From contig JAPWGK010000020.1 in NCBI GenBank assembly GCA_029641185.1, forward strand, positions 124,001 through 188,000: DNA of 64,000 nt, read 5' to 3'. Of the stretch, positions 34,578 to 45,051 are shown piece by piece. Made by a program: the position numbers and the translations under genes. The notes below the pieces were generated by a model, which saw only the letters and a list, made by a program, of their open reading frames with translations, was not told where the DNA came from and made no database searches. Each line of letters starts with the position of its first letter. Positions within the stretch are counted from its first letter, which is position 1. The DNA comes from Pseudofabraea citricarpa. Its lineage: Eukaryota > Ascomycota > Leotiomycetes > Helotiales > Dermateaceae.

Positions 34578-35126
34578 ATGTCCAATGAAACCAATCCCAT
34601 CTCGCCAGCCCGGTTTGCAGAGGCATTAAAAGACCTCCCCATCAGCACGCTGCATCTAAAAGCTGCCGAGATACGTAATTCAATCGCACACCTGGACTAC
34701 TCAAACGAGCAACTGCTGCCCTTTACACAAGGTTCCGAGCCGGATCAGGATTGTATGGAGGCGATTGAGGAGAACGAGATTGTAATCAAGCGCATGCTGG
34801 AGCGTATAGATTTATTGAAGAAGGAGGTCGAGGATCGCGGTGCGAGCTGGACAGAGTTTCAGAGCGCCGAGGAGGTCAAGGAGAATGATACTGCGGATGT
34901 TAATGGTGCGGCCGATGGGGAAGCGCAGAATCACGATGCTTGGAGCGATGGGACATTCCAAACCGGCAGGATTGTTAATGGGGAAGTGGTCATGAATGGA
35001 ACGAATGGGACGAGTGGAGATACTACAAATGGAACCGGCGGCAGTCTGGACGACGAGGCTTTGAGACAACGGATCGAAGAGAGGTTGAGGATAGATGCTG
35101 AGGAAGAGGATGGCATGCACTTATAA
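34578..35126 (+). CDS. TMA17: Tma17/Adc17-like proteasome assembly chaperone
   Basis: A single-exon 182-aa protein. Residues 10-90 match the pattern of yeast Tma17 (Adc17): a helix with LPISTLHLKAAEIRNSIAHL followed by SNEQL, an acidic gap, and a second helix with EENEIVIKRMLERIDLLKKE. These two helices form a coiled-coil hairpin in the yeast protein, which binds the Rpt6 ATPase and helps assemble the 19S base under stress. The remaining half is Gly/Asn/Thr-rich and acidic, hence variable. The call rests on the heptad and ENEIV pattern, remembered from the family and not searched. Without that similarity one would call it a fungal coiled-coil protein. Confidence 0.75.
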   Translation: MSNETNPISPARFAEALKDLPISTLHLKAAEIRNSIAHLDYSNEQLLPFTQGSEPDQDCMEAIEENEIVIKRMLERIDLLKKEVEDRGASWTEFQSAEEVKENDTADVNGAADGEAQNHDAWSDGTFQTGRIVNGEVVMNGTNGTSGDTTNGTGGSLDDEALRQRIEERLRIDAEEEDGMHL

Positions 35127-35529
35127 ACAAAGCTGGGAACCTGGCGTTGGGCAAGGAAGCCGTATTATTGGCGTTATGATACCACAGGAGCTCGAAATGA
35201 AAAAGAAACATCAATGGATTGAACATTAACTCACCACACCAATTGAGATCACTTATATGAGGCGAGAATATCAGCAAGGTGACAAACGGTTCAAAAACAA
35301 AAAAGATCCCATTTCAGAAAGAGCTCTAACATAGGCTCAACAAGTACGCCAAATGACCAAATCCAACCCTTGGAGTTTTGAGTAACCAAACTCTTATTGG
35401 AGCCTCCAACGCCATGCCCATGCGTAACCCTTCCCATATGCACCTTGAAACGCTATAAAGAATGAATTTGATACAAAAGGAATGAGGATAACGATAGCAA
35501 TGTTGATCTGCATCAGACATGTTAAACTT
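35127..35529. other. Convergent 3' regions
   Basis: 400 bp between the ends of the TMA17-like gene and the next minus-strand gene. Nothing recognisable. Confidence 0.6.
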
Positions 35530-36852
35530 TTATGATACACTTAGTATCTCGTCCGTTGTGGGAGCTACTCCTAGTGACTTATGAGACACTCCGGGATTCT
35601 TCGATTCTACACTAGGAATTGAAGCCGGCATAGCATTCGCTTGAGGGGAAAGCCGCCGAGAAGGTGATGGCGATTGTACGTTTAAGGCCGAGTTTAGAGA
35701 AACGTCCTTTAAAGGGTTGTGTTCAGGCTTAGAAGATGTTGCCTGTTCAACTGCATTGGTCGAGCTAAGGATGGTTGGTAATTGTGGCCTCAGCGGAAGG
35801 TCGTGACTTGCGGAAGTGCCAATTGAATCAGATGGGATGGGAATATGCTCTACGGTGCCTCGGGAGCTCGAGCCTCGGGAGCTCGTCGAGATTGGTGGCG
35901 GCCTTCGTTTTCTCCTAATGCCAGCGTCTGACGATTCAGATGAAGAGGATGAAAGGTTTCGATCTCTGTCATGACTTTGACCGAATGAAAGATTTGGTGT
36001 TGACGTATTGGGCCGGGACGCAGTTTTAGAGGTTGGACGAGATTCTGGTGTCTCTCCACGTTGTATCTTAGCCTCCATCAGTCTCTCTGTGACCTGGCGG
36101 CTGAGGGGCGTTCCATCAATCTTCCGACTCGCGTTGCTGGCGCTTCTGCTGCGTGTAACCCTCTCCTTGCCCTCCATGATTTTAGCAGAAGGAGGCGGTT
36201 GCAGCATCCATCTAGTCTGGTCCTTGTGTGTTGGTTGTGTGCTGACAACCGGTGGATGAAGATCATTAACAGGAGGATTTCTGGCATAGTAGTAGCTCTC
36301 GGGATTCTCCTCTCTTATGGGGCCATTCCTGCTACCCAGACGAGCCTCGATCAAGCGACCAGCCGAAGATCCAGCTTTCGCAATAGCATCCATTATCCTC
36401 TGTCCTGGTCCTTGCGCATCTCCGTGTCCCCATAGTGCCTCATCCTCTCGTTGGTAGCGCTTTAAATTCCACCCTTCTCCCGATATCCTTGAGCCTTCCG
36501 TTACGGCTGTTGGTGTGCTTGCAGTATCTGTGCTTATCGCATCGTTGCTAGCAAAACTGCTTCCTGGTCCAGCTGTGTTTAATGCTCTCGTACTCGTGTT
36601 TTTACTTCCGCCACGGTCTCCCTTCTTCTTTATTGGCCCTGGACCCATCATGATCTCCTCGGTCCAGAATGGGTTCGTCGAAAAGGGGGAAGGATGGCGA
36701 TATAGCCCAGGCTGCTCAGTCTCCAATGCCTCCTTCTCTGCTCGTTCCCGCTTCGCTTGCACCTTTGCTTTACGGCGATGACTGATCTTCGCACATGTCG
36801 AGCAAGAGAGCACGTAGAATGCTACGCTCTGTATGGCGACGTCGAGAGACAT
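35530..36852 (-). CDS. Conserved fungal protein of unknown function, disordered C-terminus
   Basis: A single-exon 440-aa frame. The N-terminus starts with a short hydrophobic segment containing two cysteines (AIQSVAFYVLSCSTCAKI), followed by a strongly basic helix (HRRKAKVQAKRERAEKEAL), then a conserved-looking stretch with TEQPGLYRHPSPFSTNPFW and EEIMMGPGP. The remaining 350 residues are Ser/Pro/Arg-rich and disordered. I recognise the N-terminal block as recurring in uncharacterised proteins of Pezizomycotina, but no function is known to me. The hydrophobic start could be a membrane anchor or a palmitoylation site (cysteines). The start Met is chosen because the hydrophobic segment begins immediately after it. 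Confidence 0.8.
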   Translation of the reverse strand: MSLDVAIQSVAFYVLSCSTCAKISHRRKAKVQAKRERAEKEALETEQPGLYRHPSPFSTNPFWTEEIMMGPGPIKKKGDRGGSKNTSTRALNTAGPGSSFASNDAISTDTASTPTAVTEGSRISGEGWNLKRYQREDEALWGHGDAQGPGQRIMDAIAKAGSSAGRLIEARLGSRNGPIREENPESYYYARNPPVNDLHPPVVSTQPTHKDQTRWMLQPPPSAKIMEGKERVTRSRSASNASRKIDGTPLSRQVTERLMEAKIQRGETPESRPTSKTASRPNTSTPNLSFGQSHDRDRNLSSSSSESSDAGIRRKRRPPPISTSSRGSSSRGTVEHIPIPSDSIGTSASHDLPLRPQLPTILSSTNAVEQATSSKPEHNPLKDVSLNSALNVQSPSPSRRLSPQANAMPASIPSVESKNPGVSHKSLGVAPTTDEILSVS

Positions 36853-38902
36853 CTTGTGTCCTGCGATATAGAAAAATGGGGGAGGTCGTTCGTGGAAAGT
36901 CGATCATTTGGGGTTATGAATGCATGACACGGTTCTTGCGAACTGTCTGTGATTGAGGGTGTTTCGAAAGGCGACCCTGGTTTCTGGCAAAGCGGGATTC
37001 TGAGTCTCGATCTGTTAGAAACAGCGGTAGACCAAGTAAGTGATCTTCGCAATCACTCCGCGTTTTAGATCTATATTCAAGATTGGGGTGGGGTTGAAGG
37101 GTAGCGGTGAAATCCAAATTTGAGCATGCCGACAAACAAAGTTCTGGTGATGGCTGTCAACTCTCTGGCTCTGGACACTATTTGCAGACTGATCCGATGT
37201 CCATGGGAAAATGGGAAAGCAGAAGCAACGCTTGGATGTCAATTGAGCGTCGACGGGTTGCTGCTCTTTGGCCCTGCGCCGAGATGTGGCGTGTAGTGGT
37301 ACGGTAGTCTGGTAGCTTCGCCGAGCTGTGCGGATGCAGCCAATTGAATTGACTGGACAGCTAACAAACAGAAGGCCGCCGAGGAAAAGAAACAATGCTA
37401 TGATAGTTTGTTGGATGACCAGCAGCCGGGGAAATAGCAGGGGATGTCGATGTGTGGTGGGTGGTGGCCTGTACGGTGCGGTATGGCTATAGATGCTATG
37501 AAGCAGGTGGTGGTGGTGTTGTTGTTGTGTGGTGTTGTGTGGTGTTGTGTGGTCAGCGAGGAGGGCGGGAAAGGGGGGGAAAGGAAGGTGGGTAGTTATC
37601 GATAAACACTGGGTCGGGGGGCCGCGGCTTGCCAGATCCAGTAAGCGTACGGTAGCGTCACTAACAGATTGTGTACAGTACAAAGGGGAGCTGCTTTTTA
37701 GCTTGTGATGGCCCAGATTCCAGAGAACAAAGCCAGTGTTGTTGGCGACGGCTGGCTTGCTGAAACTCAAAAGTGGTCAAGACTCGACAGCACGTTTCTG
37801 CAGCAGATCCATCTGTCGAAAGGGCAGGTTAAGACTTGGTGCTCCGCAACCCGGCTGGAGATCTTGCAGTTTAATCTCTGAGAACCCCTGCGTTGTCCGT
37901 GAGTGGAGTGGACGGACGTGATCGTGCTGACGAGTACCACCAGGGCCACTTATTAAGTTAGTGGATACATGGGGGAATCAGGGTTTTGGGAGGGAGGGAG
38001 AGAGACAGAGAGAGAGAAAGACAGAAATTTCATTACTTTGTACAAAACAGCATTTCAACATTACTATACGAGAGACATCCCGACTCTCTCCGGGAAACCT
38101 CGTAGGCATAAGTAATCCAGGCTTTGTGCTTGCGTAGAAGAAAATCAACCCTCATGGCAGTCCTCCAATCACTACCTATATCCAGCAGCCACCGCGCGAG
38201 CCGAGCAGTCTGACATGCTGTACAGCAGAGTTTGCGACTCTTGTTCAACATGATGGGAATAGAAGCACTCCGATCCCAACCAAAGTTACTCCCCCGCCCT
38301 CTAGCATGTTGGAAGGTTAATTCCAAAATTAGCCTCGAATGCCAGCCCCTCATACCGTAGCATGTGTTCGTCGTCAGGTATTCTTCAGTGTCATCACAGC
38401 AGAAGGAAATAGGCACAAGAGTCTGGCAGAATGCAATTTTTATTGCAGATTGTGGAGCTTTGTGCTCATCGCATCACGGTTTTACAGTACAGTACACAGT
38501 GAATACAGGAAGGGGGTCCCCTAACAAAGCCGAGCTTCCACATCCTAGCAACGAACTTTTGAAGACCAGTGTTTCCTCAGCATATGAAAATCTCAAACGC
38601 CTTGCCCAGAGAACTAAAGAGACGATGAATACACAATACAGTTGAAAGGAGACACATGTCTTATGCCTTCCAAACCCCATGAAACCAAGTATGCCAGGTC
38701 GAATCGAGTGGCATAGTTGCTATGCAGAAAATCGAAAGTGCGGTTGTACAAGAAAATGGCCATGCTCGCGCGCTAGAAAGAGGAAAACGAGGAGATAACA
38801 CGAAAGACCAAGGCCGCTTGAGATGGCTTTGTTTCTCAGATGGTCATTGTGCCGATCCACAGCAGGTTACTGCGATCATGAGTAAGCATCAAGGTATGCA
38901 GC
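36853..38902. other. 2 kb intergenic region with TG-rich repeats
   Basis: Contains a GTGGTG/TTG repeat block around 37504-37554 and TACAGTAC-like words at 37673 and 38482-38496. A 251-codon minus frame (37770-37015) overlaps the repeat and is low-complexity. A 127-codon minus frame (38416-38033) has no known domain. I support no gene here. Confidence 0.55.
37525..37554 (+). repeat. 10-bp tandem repeat TTGTGTGGTG, three copies
   Basis: Two exact units and a third ending in C instead of G, preceded by a TGG/GTT triplet tract. Confidence 0.9.
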
Positions 38903-40210
38903 CTACGCGACTTCCCATTCCGAGTCTTGAACTTCCTTCTCGACCTCCTTGTAGTTTCCATCGTCGCCGAGACTGACAAGAGTCATATCCCACTTCTGAC
39001 CTGGACCAGTAGGCTTGATAACAGGCGGAATACCAAAGTTGTTTTGTATCTCAACAGGCTTTGGCATTTCAGCTACCTCTGTTTCAGTGGCTTGCTTCTT
39101 AGCCTTGCGGGTCTTCTTCTTCACTTCCTCCCACTGCGAGTCCTGGATGGCTCTCTCCAGCTCTCTCTGCTCCTCTAGAGTTAGGTCACTCAAGGGGTTA
39201 CTAGCTTTCTGCTGTGGCTCAGACTTGGTTGTAGTTGGAAGGCTCGAAGTGGCTTTGCTGCTCGATGGCTCATAGGTATCCAGAAGTTCTAAGGGTTTAG
39301 CACCACCTTCATTCTGACCATTGGATGTTGCAGTAGGACCGGTCCAGGCAGATGATGAAGGACCCTTGGCAGCCACGAAAGCGCTTCCATCCTTTGCAGC
39401 TCTGCCCTCAGCCTCTCTTGCGGCTCTGCGCTGCTTCTCCATCAAGATTTTTCTTTCTTTCTCTTCTTCTTGAAGAGCTAACTTCTTAGCCTCATTCTTC
39501 TTCCGGTTTTGCCTTTGTTTTTTTGTTTCAGCTTGCTCAAAGGTAGTGGAGCGATTCTCTTTCTTGGGGCGTGCCGGGGCATTGGACTCGGTAATGCGGA
39601 GGACTGATGCACCTGGAGAGGCAGGTTGAAGCATATCAGCCACGGGATCATCGCCATTTGTAGTTGCACTCATGTCAGGAGAACTGACAGGAGATTGGTC
39701 ATCGTCTGCATCTCCTCCTGCAGCAGAAGATGGTGCTGTGGCATTATCGGACGACGTCTCAACTGCTGCTGGCTTCTCCTGGGCGCGAGCTTGTTTGACT
39801 GACTTCTGGCGGGGGCCGACTTGTGGTTTGGCGGTTAGAATTGTTCCTTTCTTGAGATTCGAAAGTTGGCGTGCGAATTCGGCGTCACCCTCCTTGTCTG
39901 TATCTCTGCTAGATGTAGCACCGGCATTGAATGTAGGTAGAGCTTGTGCAGTTTGCTCGACCTTCTTCTTCAATGCCTTACCAACCGATCTTGTCTCTTC
40001 ACCACCACTTCCGATCTCCTTCTTGGCCTTGCGCGACTTTGGTTGCTCCTTAGCTTCCTTACGAGCCTCAAGAGTCTTGCCCGCTGGCTTCATAGGAAGG
40101 CCGCGACGTCCCCGCGTACTGCCATTGCTATTTGCGTAGTAGACAAATCCACCGATGGCAAGGAGGATAGCGTAGCCGCCAATGGTGCTGAGGGAGAGGA
40201 CGTTCCCCAT
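38903..40210 (-). CDS. Fungal membrane-anchored coiled-coil protein of unknown function
   Basis: I place the start at 40210 (MGNVLSLSTI), giving 435 aa; the frame runs open to 40600 but that extension is low-complexity and lacks conservation signs. Residues 8-28 (TIGGYAILLAIGGFVYYA) form one membrane helix. Long Lys/Glu/Ala-rich stretches follow, with a predicted coiled coil around residues 240-295 (KKQRQNRKKNEAKKLALQEE). Near the C-terminus there is a more conserved-looking part: LTLEEQRELERAIQDSQWEE and NFGIPPVIKPTGPGQKWDM. The layout, membrane anchor plus charged cytosolic tail, suggests an ER-associated or tethering role, which is inference only. The C-terminal pattern is familiar from other fungal genomes without a function. 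Confidence 0.75.
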   Translation of the reverse strand: MGNVLSLSTIGGYAILLAIGGFVYYANSNGSTRGRRGLPMKPAGKTLEARKEAKEQPKSRKAKKEIGSGGEETRSVGKALKKKVEQTAQALPTFNAGATSSRDTDKEGDAEFARQLSNLKKGTILTAKPQVGPRQKSVKQARAQEKPAAVETSSDNATAPSSAAGGDADDDQSPVSSPDMSATTNGDDPVADMLQPASPGASVLRITESNAPARPKKENRSTTFEQAETKKQRQNRKKNEAKKLALQEEEKERKILMEKQRRAAREAEGRAAKDGSAFVAAKGPSSSAWTGPTATSNGQNEGGAKPLELLDTYEPSSSKATSSLPTTTKSEPQQKASNPLSDLTLEEQRELERAIQDSQWEEVKKKTRKAKKQATETEVAEMPKPVEIQNNFGIPPVIKPTGPGQKWDMTLVSLGDDGNYKEVEKEVQDSEWEVA

Positions 40211-40800
40211 GGTGCAACACCACAAGTGAGTCCGAGCTTGGGGTAAGTGAAGTGGTATTAAAGGGATCAGGTGCGATTGACTTGACTGCGCTCTTCCTGG
40301 GTGGAACGGGAGAGATTCGGGACAGAAGGTTGAGAAGTGAAAGGAGATGGAACTGAGTTGGACAGTTGCGGTGGTGTTGATGGTGGAGGTGAAGGTGGAG
40401 GTGCAGTTGTTGTTGATATGTCCTGCGTCTGGGCAATAAGTAAAGATGAGACCGTGTCTTCCAATCGAGACCAGATGATCCAGAAACGTAATAGCGACGG
40501 CAATTTTGGCTCCGGCTGCTGGGCGGCGTGTGGACGCCTGAGATCCAAGGCGACAAGATCTGTCATCTCCCGTCCCGTCTCGCCCCGGACCACGATGCAC
40601 GTGATTGAGGGCACATCACAAGTTGAGCTTCCGACATACTGAGATAACTTGACTAGCAACAAAGAGATAAGTACAGAGATAGGGAGAGAGTATGTTGGCC
40701 GCTAGGGTGGAGTGTGGTTATCTGTCGAGAAACGTGATGTGTTGTAAGAAGAGAGTGTTCTGAGTAACGTGATTTGTTATGGGGTGTGGTAGTGTGGGTG

Positions 40801-40814
40801 TGATCACGTGATCA
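40801..40814. promoter_or_regulatory. 14-bp palindrome TGATCACGTGATCA with central E-box
   Basis: A perfect inverted repeat centred on CACGTG, the site class of bHLH factors such as Cbf1 or Pho4. It lies 330 bp upstream of the nucleoside hydrolase ATG. Confidence 0.6.
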
Positions 40815-41012
40815 TTCTCACGGTACATAGTATTTGCTTCTCGTATTAGTTCTGATTGGTTGCTGCTGCTGAGGCTGGCTAGATTGTGGAATACTCACTC
40901 GCCAGGCAGCGCTTGTAGGAAATGGCCGGTTCCCGAAACTGAACTACGAGTGGATAATGATGACCAGTGAAAGTCCCTTATGTGATTCATATGCCAAACT
41001 CACCATAGTCAA

Positions 41013-41047
41013 CCAAACGCCAAACACCAAACACCAAACACCAGACA
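41013..41047 (+). repeat. Heptanucleotide CCAAACA array, five units
   Basis: Three exact CCAAACA units flanked by CCAAACG and CCAGACA, about 100 bp upstream of the nucleoside hydrolase ATG. Confidence 0.9.
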
Positions 41048-41146
41048 AAGTGGTTTATAACATCCCAGGCAGGCCCTCCGTGAGTTTCTCGACATAACCT
41101 GTACTTATCTGTCATAATCTCATCTTCCATCGTTACATCCTAAGCT

Positions 41147-42717
41147 ATGGCGCTTAACCGTGTTATCATCGATACTGATCCTGGTATGTACAACGCAAAC
41201 ATATCTATTGGTTGTATATTAATATTCTGGCACAGGTGTTGATGATACTCTTGCTCTGCTGCTGGCATTAGCAGCAAAGCCTGAAGAGCTTGAGATTCTC
41301 ATGATCTCCATTACGTATGGAAATGTGGAAGTTCAAAGGTGGGGAACTCATTAACTTTATCACATGGGATGTGCTTGCTGATTATCGTGTATAGTTGTTT
41401 GAAGAATGCCGTTGCCTTGTTTGGAACCTTGAAGAAGGAGCTGGAATGGCGAAAGGCTCGTGGACAGCTGGAAGGCTTTGATGCTATGAAGAGCTCAAAG
41501 CCAATCCTTGCTTTTGGTGCTGAGCATCCCCTCGAAGAGGACCAGCTCATGGCCGATTACTTCCGTAAGCCCCAAGAATTATATGACTTCAAAGTTTTTT
41601 TTACTCACAGAAATTGATAGATGGTGTGGATGGACTTGCTGGAGTACACGATAAAGTATGACCCTCTACTCTTAATTCCTGAACTAGCTAACAAGAACAG
41701 TTGCCCCATCTCAGTCCTTCTGATGCTTGGAAGGAACTTTTCCACCGTGGCGACTCTGCAATTAGCGATGAGCCTGCTCTATCAGATTTAGGCTTCAAGC
41801 CTTCCAAAATCGTTGCCCATAAGGAAATTCTTAGACTTCTCAAGGAGAACCCTCGTGACTCCATCACTATTATTGCTGTTGGTCCCTTGACCAACTTAGC
41901 ACTAGCTGCTGCTGAGGACCCAGAGACCTTCTTAAAGGTCAAGGAAGTCTGCGTCATGGGCGGTGCTATTGACGTCGAAGGAAATGTAACTCCTGTTGCC
42001 GAGTTCAACACGTTTGCCGATGCTGTCGCTACGGCCAGAGTCTTTGCTCTGACTTCTCTCAATCCACGCTTCACGATGCCACCGGTTCACCATGATCCGG
42101 TCGTGGCTAACGCTCTACCACGGTACCCAGTCAAGCTCTCAAGGACGCTAAATCTCACACTGTTCCCTCTCGATGTTACTACTCCGCACGGTTTGCACAA
42201 GTCTGATTTCGAAGCAAAGACCAAACCTCTCATCGAAGCTGGCAGCCCTTTGGCAACTTGGGTATCTCATTTCGTTGGTGAGACCTTCAAGAAAATCGAA
42301 TCACACTCTGCGTCAAAGATTCCAGATCCTGCGGTAGAGTTACATGATCCGCTATGCGTCTGGTACGCTTTAACTCGTTCTGCACCATCGTGGATGTTTG
42401 CTCCCAAGGGCCCAGAGGACATCCGTGTCGAGACTGCAGCACAATGGACTCGAGGAATGCATGTTGTGGATAGAAGAAACCGCAGAAAGAAGGGGGCTCC
42501 TGAGGTCCAGGTCAAGAGTCCAGGAGCCGTGGATATCACGAACCCAATGGATGATTTGATTATTGGTGAACATGAAGTTGAGACCGAAGTTGAGAACGAT
42601 CCAAGTGACAACGGAGGCTGGCTTCGGGCAGACAGAGGCAACCGTGTCAACAGAATTGTTGGCACTCCCGGCGAGGATGCTTTTGGTCCTTACCTCTTGG
42701 AGCGAATCTTTGGTTAA
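41147..42717 (+). CDS. Inosine-uridine type nucleoside hydrolase (five exons)
   Basis: Exons 41147-41183, 41236-41338, 41395-41564, 41621-41655 and 41701-42717 give 453 aa. The signature DTDPGVDD (residues 9-16) that binds Ca2+ and ribose is split by intron 1. Other family marks are LEILMISITYGN, HGVDGLAGVHD (spliced from exons 3 and 4), ITIIAVGPLTNLALA, VCVMGGAI and PAEFNTFADA. Such enzymes hydrolyse ribonucleosides to base and ribose in nucleoside salvage. The protein is longer than bacterial members (about 310 aa); the extra part is an insertion after the N-terminal strands and a C-terminal extension with EVETEVENDPSDNGG. Yeast Urh1 is the nearest known function, though orthology is not established. 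No signal peptide, so cytosolic. Confidence 0.93.
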
Positions 42718-43010
42718 TTTATCGAGCCGGCCATGGTGCATAATGAATAGTCTTAGCATAACCAATATCAGATGTTATGATATCGGTAGTCAAAGTAGAT
42801 GAACTCTCTTCAAATTTCCTTGAAATGACCATAGTTGAATCCTCCACAAGCCTGTGCTACTTCCCTTTATAGGAACTTGGGTCCCGTTGCACACAATGTG
42901 ATCATATCCATCCCAACGCCGTTAATGCAGTGCTAGCTTATCCCTCTCCATCTCCAGTCTCCCAGCTTGAATCGGCGACTTCGGCCACAGCCCATCTTCA
43001 GCTGCTCTCA

Positions 43011-43469
43011 TTATGAGTGCTTTACCCCACCGATGACATCTCCTCTTACTTCTAACCAATTGATACTCTCATCTAGTTCCTCGTCCACTAGTCCAACAAC
43101 CACGACGTTATCTCCTCTGATCAGATACAAGCCATGTGCGACTTCACTCGAAGGTTCTGGATCATCATGTGGCCGTATGATACGTTCTGTAGTCTGCCCA
43201 AGCACCTATACCTTTGATCAGTACAGCGCGTCGGAATGTAGAGAGGATGCGAACATACCAGGTTTGTTACCTGATCGCAAGAAAGTAAGGTGCCCACAAG
43301 AGTTCTCGAGTCACTGGTCAAGACACAGACCTTCTCTGTTATCCGGCTGTCAGAATCAATCTTGTAAGCGCTGTCGACCCGACATTTGCTGTGCTATGGC
43401 AGAGGGAGAAGCTGACGAGCGACTCATAGAGGGGTACAACTCACTGTCAATATAGTGTTGAAGGGACAT
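43011..43469 (-). CDS. LSM8: U6 snRNA-associated Sm-like protein LSm8 (three exons)
   Basis: Three small exons, 43469-43445, 43335-43259 and 43205-43011, encode 98 aa; introns are 109 and 53 nt (GTGAGT, GTATGT donors; ACAG, ATAG acceptors). The protein begins MSLQHYIDKKVCVLTSD, continues with SRTLVGTLLSCDQVTNL (Sm motif 1), ERIIRPHDDPE, then VAHGLYLIRGDNVVVVG (Sm motif 2 with the RGDNV core) and ends GGVKHS. Length equals that of known LSm8. LSm8 replaces LSm1 in the nuclear LSm2-8 ring that binds the U6 snRNA 3' tail and is needed for splicing. The gene is divergent from VPS26 (392 bp between starts). It is easily missed because each exon is short. Confidence 0.93.
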
Positions 43470-43861
43470 TGTTTATTGTTGTAAGCCTGAGCTATCGCTG
43501 CCGGCTGCGCGGCGCGAAGATGCAGAATCTTAAATGCTGCTGCTGTTCTTGTCTAGTCCAGTTGCTGTATGCTAGATGTCGTGTTGTGAATGGTGGAGCT
43601 TTGTAACGCGGCGAGAGTTAGAGAGGAGAAGGCAGAAATTCAGAAAATCCTCAGCCTTGCTCACCGATGACACTGCGCTAGACGTACTATTGGGTGGCTT
43701 TAGCGGATGTGGCCCGCTTCCAAGCCAAGCAACCATGGAGCTCTCACCTCATAGCCATCAACAACTACCTACACAGCTCTATGCGCCGCTCGCCACGAAA
43801 TTGCCCGATACCTCAATTCTTCTCGAGCGCGTGGTAGGGTGATCAGTGAACGTTCGGCGTT
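43470..43861. promoter_or_regulatory. Divergent promoter region LSM8/VPS26
   Basis: 392 bp; no TATA box or known element stands out. The plus frame at 43576-43842 shows no domain. Confidence 0.4.
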
Positions 43862-45051
43862 ATGTCGTACTTCTTCTCAACCCCGGTCGATATCGATATT
43901 GTTTTGGAAGATACCGATGAGCGGGCTATGGTAGATGTGAAGTTGGACAAGAACCGGAGAGAGAAGGCCCCTCTATACAAAGATGGGGAATCTGTAAAGG
44001 GCGGCGTCACAATACGACCGAAGGACGGCAAGCGATTAGAACATACTGGAATCAAGGTCCAATTCATAGGAACGATAGGTGTGTCCCCGGATTCTAGGCA
44101 GCTCGTTATTGGCAAGGGGAGGCAGAGAAGCGGCGGACAGCGAGAGCGTAATACATGAAGCTAATTACCTATCTCCTGTACAGAAATGTTCTTTGATCGT
44201 GGCAATCACTATGAGTTTCTCTCTTTGGGCCAGGAATTGGCAGCGCCAGGCGACCTGCAACACCCGCAGACATTCGACTTCAATTTCAAGAACATCGAGA
44301 AGCAATACGAATCCTACAATGGCATCAACGTTAAGCTGCGCTACTTCGTGCGCGTCACAGTCTCGCGGAGGATGGCCGACGTGATTCGCGAGAAGGATAT
44401 CTGGGTCTACTCGTACCGGATACCACCTGAGATGAACAGTTCCATCAAGATGGATGTAGGAATCGAAGACTGTCTACACATCGAATTTGAATACTCGAAA
44501 TCTAAATACCACCTGAAGGACGTCATCGTCGGTCGAATTTACTTCTTGCTGGTCAGACTGAAGATCAAGCATATGGAGCTCTCTATCATAAGAAGAGAAA
44601 CAACAGGCGCAGCGCCAAACCAATATAATGAAAGTGAGACTCTTGTTCGGTTTGAAATCATGGACGGTTCTCCATCAAGAGGTATGTATGCCTTTTCTTG
44701 ATTAGCCAGGCGATCCAAGCGACAATACTGGAGCCTCTTCCTAACTCAAAAACAGGAGAGACCATACCAATCAGATTGTTCCTCGGTGGTTTCGATTTAA
44801 CACCTACATTCAGAGAGGTCAACAAGAAATACTCGACAAGATACTACCTAAGCCTTGTACTAATCGATGAGGGTAAGCTACTCGCTTCTTAGTATGTCTA
44901 GATCAAACTCACTCAGCATTTATTAGACGCGCGACGATACTTCAAGCAGTCCGAGATAGTTCTCTATCGCCAAGCGCCAGAAATTGCCGCCAGCGCTGGC
45001 CAACAGACACAAATTGCCGGAGCACCTCCTCCAGAGCGCGCACAGGCATGA
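43862..45051 (+). CDS. VPS26: Retromer subunit Vps26 (four exons)
   Basis: Exons 43862-44078, 44184-44681, 44756-44872 and 44927-45051 give 318 aa, the usual family length. The protein starts MSYFFSTPVDIDI and carries the arrestin-like fold signatures: YKDGESVKGGVTI, GNHYEFLSLGQELAAPG, YNGINVKLRYFVRVTV, KMDVGIEDCLHIEFEY, then IPIRLFLGGFDLTPTF and YFKQSEIVLYR at the C-terminus. Vps26 links the Vps35 arm to cargo and membrane in the retromer, which returns receptors from endosomes to the Golgi. The tail ends PPPERAQA. The frame is exact at all three junctions. It converges with NUP120. Confidence 0.96.

Larger units (their letters stand above)
40211..41146. promoter_or_regulatory. Divergent promoter region with E-box palindrome and CCAAACA repeats
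   Basis: 936 bp between the 38.9 kb gene and the nucleoside hydrolase gene. It includes TGATCACGTGATCA at 40801-40814, another CACGTG near 40600, several ACGTGAT words around 40733-40775, and a CCAAACA array at 41013-41047. Confidence 0.5.

Noticed and set aside
37015..37770. 251-codon minus frame upstream of the 35.5 kb gene
   Set aside because: Its sequence is His/Pro/Thr low-complexity, crosses the TTGTGTGGTG repeat, has no domain, and lies in the leader position of the neighbouring gene.
38033..38416. 127-codon minus frame
   Set aside because: No recognisable domain and no sign of flanking exons; kept out for lack of support, although it cannot be excluded.
40211..40600. N-terminal extension of the 38.9 kb gene
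   Set aside because: The in-frame extension is low-complexity (Thr/Ser/His) and precedes a good start followed at once by a membrane helix.
42967..43455. 162-codon plus frame
   Set aside because: Antisense shadow of LSM8; Ser/Thr/Arg-rich and without a domain.
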